Assembly: GCA_905331475.1 (NCBI GenBank)
Contig: CAJNYU010002188.1
Location: forward strand, 1-64,000
Reading direction: 5' to 3'
Origin: Rotaria socialis
Taxonomy: Eukaryota > Rotifera > Eurotatoria > Philodinida > Philodinidae
DNA: 64,000 nt
The notes beneath the pieces are model-generated. The model was not told the origin of the DNA, did not search any database, and saw only the letters and a list, made by a program, of their open reading frames with translations. Both the position numbers and the translations under genes were made by a program. Positions 59,824 through 64,000 of the stretch are shown piece after piece; position 1 is the stretch's first letter, and every line of letters starts with the position of its first letter.

Positions 59824-62800
59824 CTAAGTATAAAACGCAGACATTGATGCGATATGGGCTAAAAGCATAGCTAAATACCCAATAGCATTAAACACTGCAA
59901 CTGGATATCGCCAAATGTATTCCTTAAATAGAGAACAAACACAGCTTTCAAAAAAAACGAGTGACTTGAATTTACACATGACATACAAAATTTTTTGATG
60001 TAAAAACTGATATCTCTGTAGAGATGCTTGTTGTAGTAGTCGTAGTTGTACCTTTGAACACAGTATCAAGGAAACAAGTAAGTTATTCACTCTACTAGAA
60101 GATTTTCTTTTTCTCACTTGTGGTTACAGTGGATGTTGTCGTAGTAGTTGTAACTTGAATGCCGGTTGTTGTCAGCTGAAGTGCGGTAACATTCAAGTAA
60201 AGCATATCTGCTTAACGGAGAGACTCATGGTCACTTACCAATGTGCTAACAGTTAATGCTGATGCTGACCGGGACGTGGCTGTGTGTGTCGTAGGTGCTG
60301 TGGTGGTTATTGACGTTGTACTTGAAAGCTCTGGGTTCCATATTTCAAAATGCCAGAATAATGCATCAGTTATTTTAATTGATTCGGGACCTATATATTT
60401 CAAGAAAGAGTTCGACATGAACAAGCTGAACCTGTCGCTACTTATTCATCACATACCGAAAAATTCAGTGCCGCTTGAAAAACCTTCATCCATAGTCATA
60501 TAGTATGTATGCCCCTACGTCCATATATAATTTGTTACTAATATCGTAATTGTATTACCACTATATGGAATATTTGAAGACCACCCAGCATCATATTGGA
60601 CGACCACAGAGTTTGTGGCTGCATCATTAAAGTAAATATTCGTACCGTTTAAAGATGGACGGTGTACTGTCTTGGATGCTAAAAGAAATATATTATAGAC
60701 TTATTGAGTCAAGGTGTAATCTAGATATAGATATATATCTTGAATCGAGAAGAGTGATTGATTAGCAAACACAGTTCCAAGCGGACTAGCTGATCCTTGT
60801 ACCATCACTGGTCTATTTTACACCATTGATCAGATTGTTGATTCAGTGTGTCAATAGCAGCAGCACAGAAAGCTTGTGGGCCGATCTGCTGTGCGGTGGG
60901 AACCCATGGCAAGGTCATGGTGTACGTATCTATGAATCATTCAACTGTAAAAGTAATTATCCTGAGAATTGAGAGAGGCTCTCACTAGCTGACGAATCAT
61001 AAGTGATTGCACTCTTTATTAGACCAGTTCGGGATGAAGTTGTAAAGCGTATTATACCTGCTGTAGTACATCCAGGCTGTGCTACGGCGCTTTCTGATAC
61101 AGTCAAATTTATTGACTGACCGACACATGCTATAGTTTGAAAAAAACAAATAAGTTATAATCCGAAAATCACACGGGGAAATACACATTTAAGTAAATTA
61201 CCTCGATTTGGGCGTACGCCGATAATAACTAGTCGTACAGAGCAAGAAGTCGGCGCAGCGACAACATAGAATAGAAATTGAATAGGAATACTACTCATTG
61301 GTGTCGTAGAGGAACTGCTATAAAAGTCTTCGATCTGTAATGCAACAGCAAAATATCGGCCAGTTTGAGACGCTGCCAGAGCTGGTGTTTGACACACACA
61401 TGCACTTCTACATGCATCGATATTTTGAACAGGATTGCCACTGGCTGTGCAGAAGCAGTGACCGGATTACCAGATGATATACCTTCAGTAGCCCAGCGAC
61501 ACACGAGTACGTTACCAAAATCAGCATCAGCCATCTAAGTTAAATTTTAACGAAAAACCAAATATACATTCTTTCACATACCTTATTCCACTACTTTTAA
61601 TCATCTCACCTGAACAACATGGACATGCTGAACACTCACTGTTTGATATATAACTGGAAGGGTAATCGTGACAGGATTTGTATTTATTTTTCCATCTAGT
61701 CTGACATATGCATTCAATAAATTCATTACTGATCAATATCCTTGACCGGAATTAAAAGCTAATGCTAACCATGCACTATTATAGAAACCAACTGATCGAC
61801 TTGTTCCCAATGTCAATGTAGCCGTATCGTAACGTTCACTCGAACTATTGTCAACAACGGCATCACAATCCGTGCAGTAAACATCTGTTGTTATTGTTGG
61901 CCTACCACTGCAGGTACCGCACCAACACGATAGTAGAGATCCCGTAACAGCCATTAGAGCGGCAAGCGTAGGACAATTTGTTGCTGTATTTGCACCTTTT
62001 CTCCAGGAATACCGTTGTTAGATAAGAAATTGGGCAGTGGGCCCACTTGGAGTAATGCTGAGTGCACGCCCGTATAGATAATAGGAAAAAAACTTATCGA
62101 TATTTCACATTTAGAAGTTATAAAATGATTCCATTTGAAGAATTTCTGAATTCTAGAGAGTTACAGAACTGAAGTTTGTATCTCTGGATGATTTATTTTC
62201 ATGAAAAAGCATTTGATATTGTGAGAAGCCTTGCTCTGTCCTTGTGCACAAATAAAAAATGTATACTGAACAACTAGACGGAGGCTTTCTGCTCATATCT
62301 GATCGTTTGAAGGTCGCTAAGTGTAAAAACAAACCTATTATCAACTACTGTTGGAGCTCAGGCCAGTGGCAAAGTCAGGGAGTGGCTCAGCTCTTCTTTC
62401 CAGTCAAAAATCTGGATTGCGCTACTAACTCAAACTTTAGCTTCACAATTCTCTTTCCAAGTTTTAAACCATTTGGAGTTTTAGGACGCAAAAATTCAAC
62501 TTCATTGGTGCGAAACACGTGTTATATAGAACGATACATTCCCAGAAAAAAATACAATGGTGAAAAAACTCCATCGAGTTGTAAAATTTTGACTTTCCAA
62601 AAACAGAGAGAAGCCATTCTTCAAGCAGTCTCATGTCCTTTGTAACGTGCCCGCACGCGAACTAGAACTCAATCGTTGAGCATGGAAGGGTTTAGAAAGC
62701 GAATCGAACCAACTTTTTCTAATTTGACTTCGTATCAGTTCGGTTCGAATGGAAAAGAAAAAAATGTTTAGTTTGTTTTGATTCGATTTAGTTCGCACTT

Positions 62801-63173
62801 CATATTCTTATAACATCGACAATTCTTAATAAAAAGTCTGAGTATTAAAATTGTACCTCAAGATAAATTTTCGAATTTATTAATAGTTATTATCTTGAAT
62901 GGCAAAAAACAATTCCAACCAGAGAGCGAATCAAATCGACTTTTCTGATTCTGATTCGAGTTTGTTTCGGTTCGGTTCGATTTCGCTCTCAGATTCACAC
63001 CTAGATTGACCAGGTAAGCCTATGCATTTCTACTTCAGTATATTATGAGTAAAAATTTCCATGAATGAGCTTAATGTAGAGGCCAAATTATACGACAAAA
63101 AAGTTGGAAAGAACGTTAGCCGGAGAGCCACACACTTACCAGCTGATAATGCCACCACGAAAATGTGATGCAT
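59824..63173 (-). pseudogene. Degraded paralogue of the surface protein
   Basis: A signal exon (63140-63173, MHHIFVVALSA) is followed by segments homologous to the plus-strand gene. These include RYSW near 62025, DADFGNVLVCRWA near 61520, GRYFAVALQIEDFYSSSSTTPMSSIPIQF at 61260-61365, a Cys-containing domain at 60970-61125 and YTMTLPWVPTAQQIG near 60900. A Thr-rich stretch (60130-60340) and a hydrophobic C-terminus ending at 59824 follow. Lesions: TAA just before RYSW, TGA between SGQGY and SVMN (near 61734), a frameshift near 61450 and another near 60800. Splice sites are mostly intact. The intron that splits Q|VEDF in the intact gene is absent here. A product that avoids some lesions by splicing cannot be ruled out. 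Confidence 0.75.
62684..63002. repeat. Imperfect inverted-repeat element in intron 1 of the degraded paralogue
   Basis: Left arm AGAAAGCGAATCGAACCAAC and right arm with GTTCGGTTCGATTTCGCTCTC are imperfectly complementary over about 30 bp. The right side ends GATTCACACC. The interior is AT-rich without coding potential. A MITE remnant is likely; no clean target duplication was found. Confidence 0.45.
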
Positions 63174-64000
63174 CGATAAAAATAAAACAGCAGAGAGTAA
63201 TATAAATAGTGTTGATTTTATTTCTTTTGATCAATTTAACACAAATCTGAAAGTCTCTAGTGTCACTTTTTATATACTTATTTTTTTCTCTTTTTTTTTC
63301 GTCTATTTATTTAGCAGAGTTTCTCATTTAATTAAAAAACCCACTTGAATGGATTTCATAATCGATGTTGCATCTTAACGGTAGACTACAGTTTGCCACA
63401 CACATTTGCCGAAGATTGTATTGATTTTGAAACCACATTAGCATTTTGCTCGGAGCCGCCAGGGAAACATTTTTTCTACCCCAGTTAATACACCATGATA
63501 CACATGAGAATTCTGATGTCTGTAATGGTGCTTGGGCGGGGACGAAAACAAGATGCACACTCACACCCTCACGATAGATAACTTTCTAAAACTTCATTCG
63601 AAACGACATGAAGCAAACCTTTCTAGACTTCCCATATTTTGTTTCATTAAATGTCTAGGGGTATGAGAGTTCAGTTTTAATTCCGATCAAAAGAGCTGTT
63701 CGAACAGTTCTTTCTCTCATTTAATCTGAGCTTGGATCTGAGAACTGCTATACCCCTATAAATGTTATTCTTCACACAGGCTAGACGATTTTTGCTGTCA
63801 AAATAACAATATTTTTTTGTATCAATATGAAACTATAATTATTGACAGACTATGCTTGCAAATAAAGAATCCAATCTTTGCATTGCATAACGTAAAAATT
63901 CAATGCCCAGTTCCCTTCTGTTAAAAGGCCTTCAACCCCTTCTCATTTATTTACTTCTTTTGATCTGAATTTTTTTCTTTATTTGCTATTTATTATTATT
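63174..64000. other. Flanking DNA with one MITE
   Basis: A 78-codon minus-strand frame at 63328-63564 is GC-richer than its surroundings (MWFQNQYNLRQMCVANCSL) but unrecognised; it may be an eroded exon. The remainder, apart from the small element at 63656-63758, shows nothing. Confidence 0.4.
63656..63758. mobile_element. Small mariner-like MITE, about 100 bp
   Basis: Ends TAGGGGTAT and ATACCCCTA with imperfect extension (GAGAGTTCAG against CTGAGAACTGC). The outermost TA on each side fits a TA target duplication. The interior contains the palindrome GAGCTGTTCGAACAGTTC. No coding capacity. Confidence 0.65.

Noticed and set aside
62259-62645. 128-codon plus-strand frame
   Set aside because: Lies inside the intron of the degraded surface gene on the opposite strand and has no recognisable product; more likely repeat-derived.

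Overview
The window looks like a bdelloid rotifer (Rotaria/Adineta-type) nuclear genome. It is AT-rich, and most genes are animal families (Orai, KChIP-like sensor, CHMP3, MLF, KIF26/VAB-8-like kinesin, alkaline phosphatase, Ly6 protein) cut by GT-AG introns, many only 45-90 bp long. Two intronless genes have relatives mainly outside animals: a fungal-type class II glutamine amidotransferase and a CYP61/CYP710-type sterol C22-desaturase. The species call is an inference; no rRNA or mitochondrial marker is present.

Layout: ORAI (1033-1871, -); a small hAT-like element (4318-4773) with perfect 8-bp target duplication; first copy of a hairpin-ended repeat (7828-8197); KChIP-like gene (8728-9706, +); CHMP3 (9948-10946, -); PRXL2-like peroxiredoxin (12087-12729, +); a three-exon PMP3 gene (14169-14466, -); MLF (15994-16638, -); glutamine amidotransferase with one in-frame stop (19078-20091, +); an ARM-TIR-SAM-like protein (20650-24019, -); alkaline phosphatase (27599-29352, -); a Ly6/uPAR protein (33739-34208, -) between two copies of a direct repeat; App1-like phosphatidate phosphatase (35550-37114, +); the sterol desaturase P450 (38899-40404, +); second copy of the hairpin-ended repeat (41027-41553); a complete Tc1/mariner element with a broken transposase (41716-43000); a decayed tandem copy (43003-43320) of a short dynein-stalk-like gene (44686-45356, +); the nine-exon KIF26-like kinesin (45530-49872, -); a second hAT-like element (55447-56531); and a pair of opposed paralogues for a large extracellular protein, intact on + (56637-59332) and degraded on - (59824-63173).

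The genes do not form a pathway; this is ordinary animal gene arrangement with transposon-rich spacers. Loose themes are membrane and calcium biology (ORAI, KChIP-like), membrane remodelling and lipids (CHMP3, App1-like, sterol desaturase) and cell-surface proteins (alkaline phosphatase, Ly6, the mucin-like pair). Exon joins below were worked out by hand from splice sites and frame continuity and have not been checked against transcripts. The three ambiguous bases (4547, 8002, 33148) each fall inside or at the edge of a repeat, so the assembly there should not be trusted.
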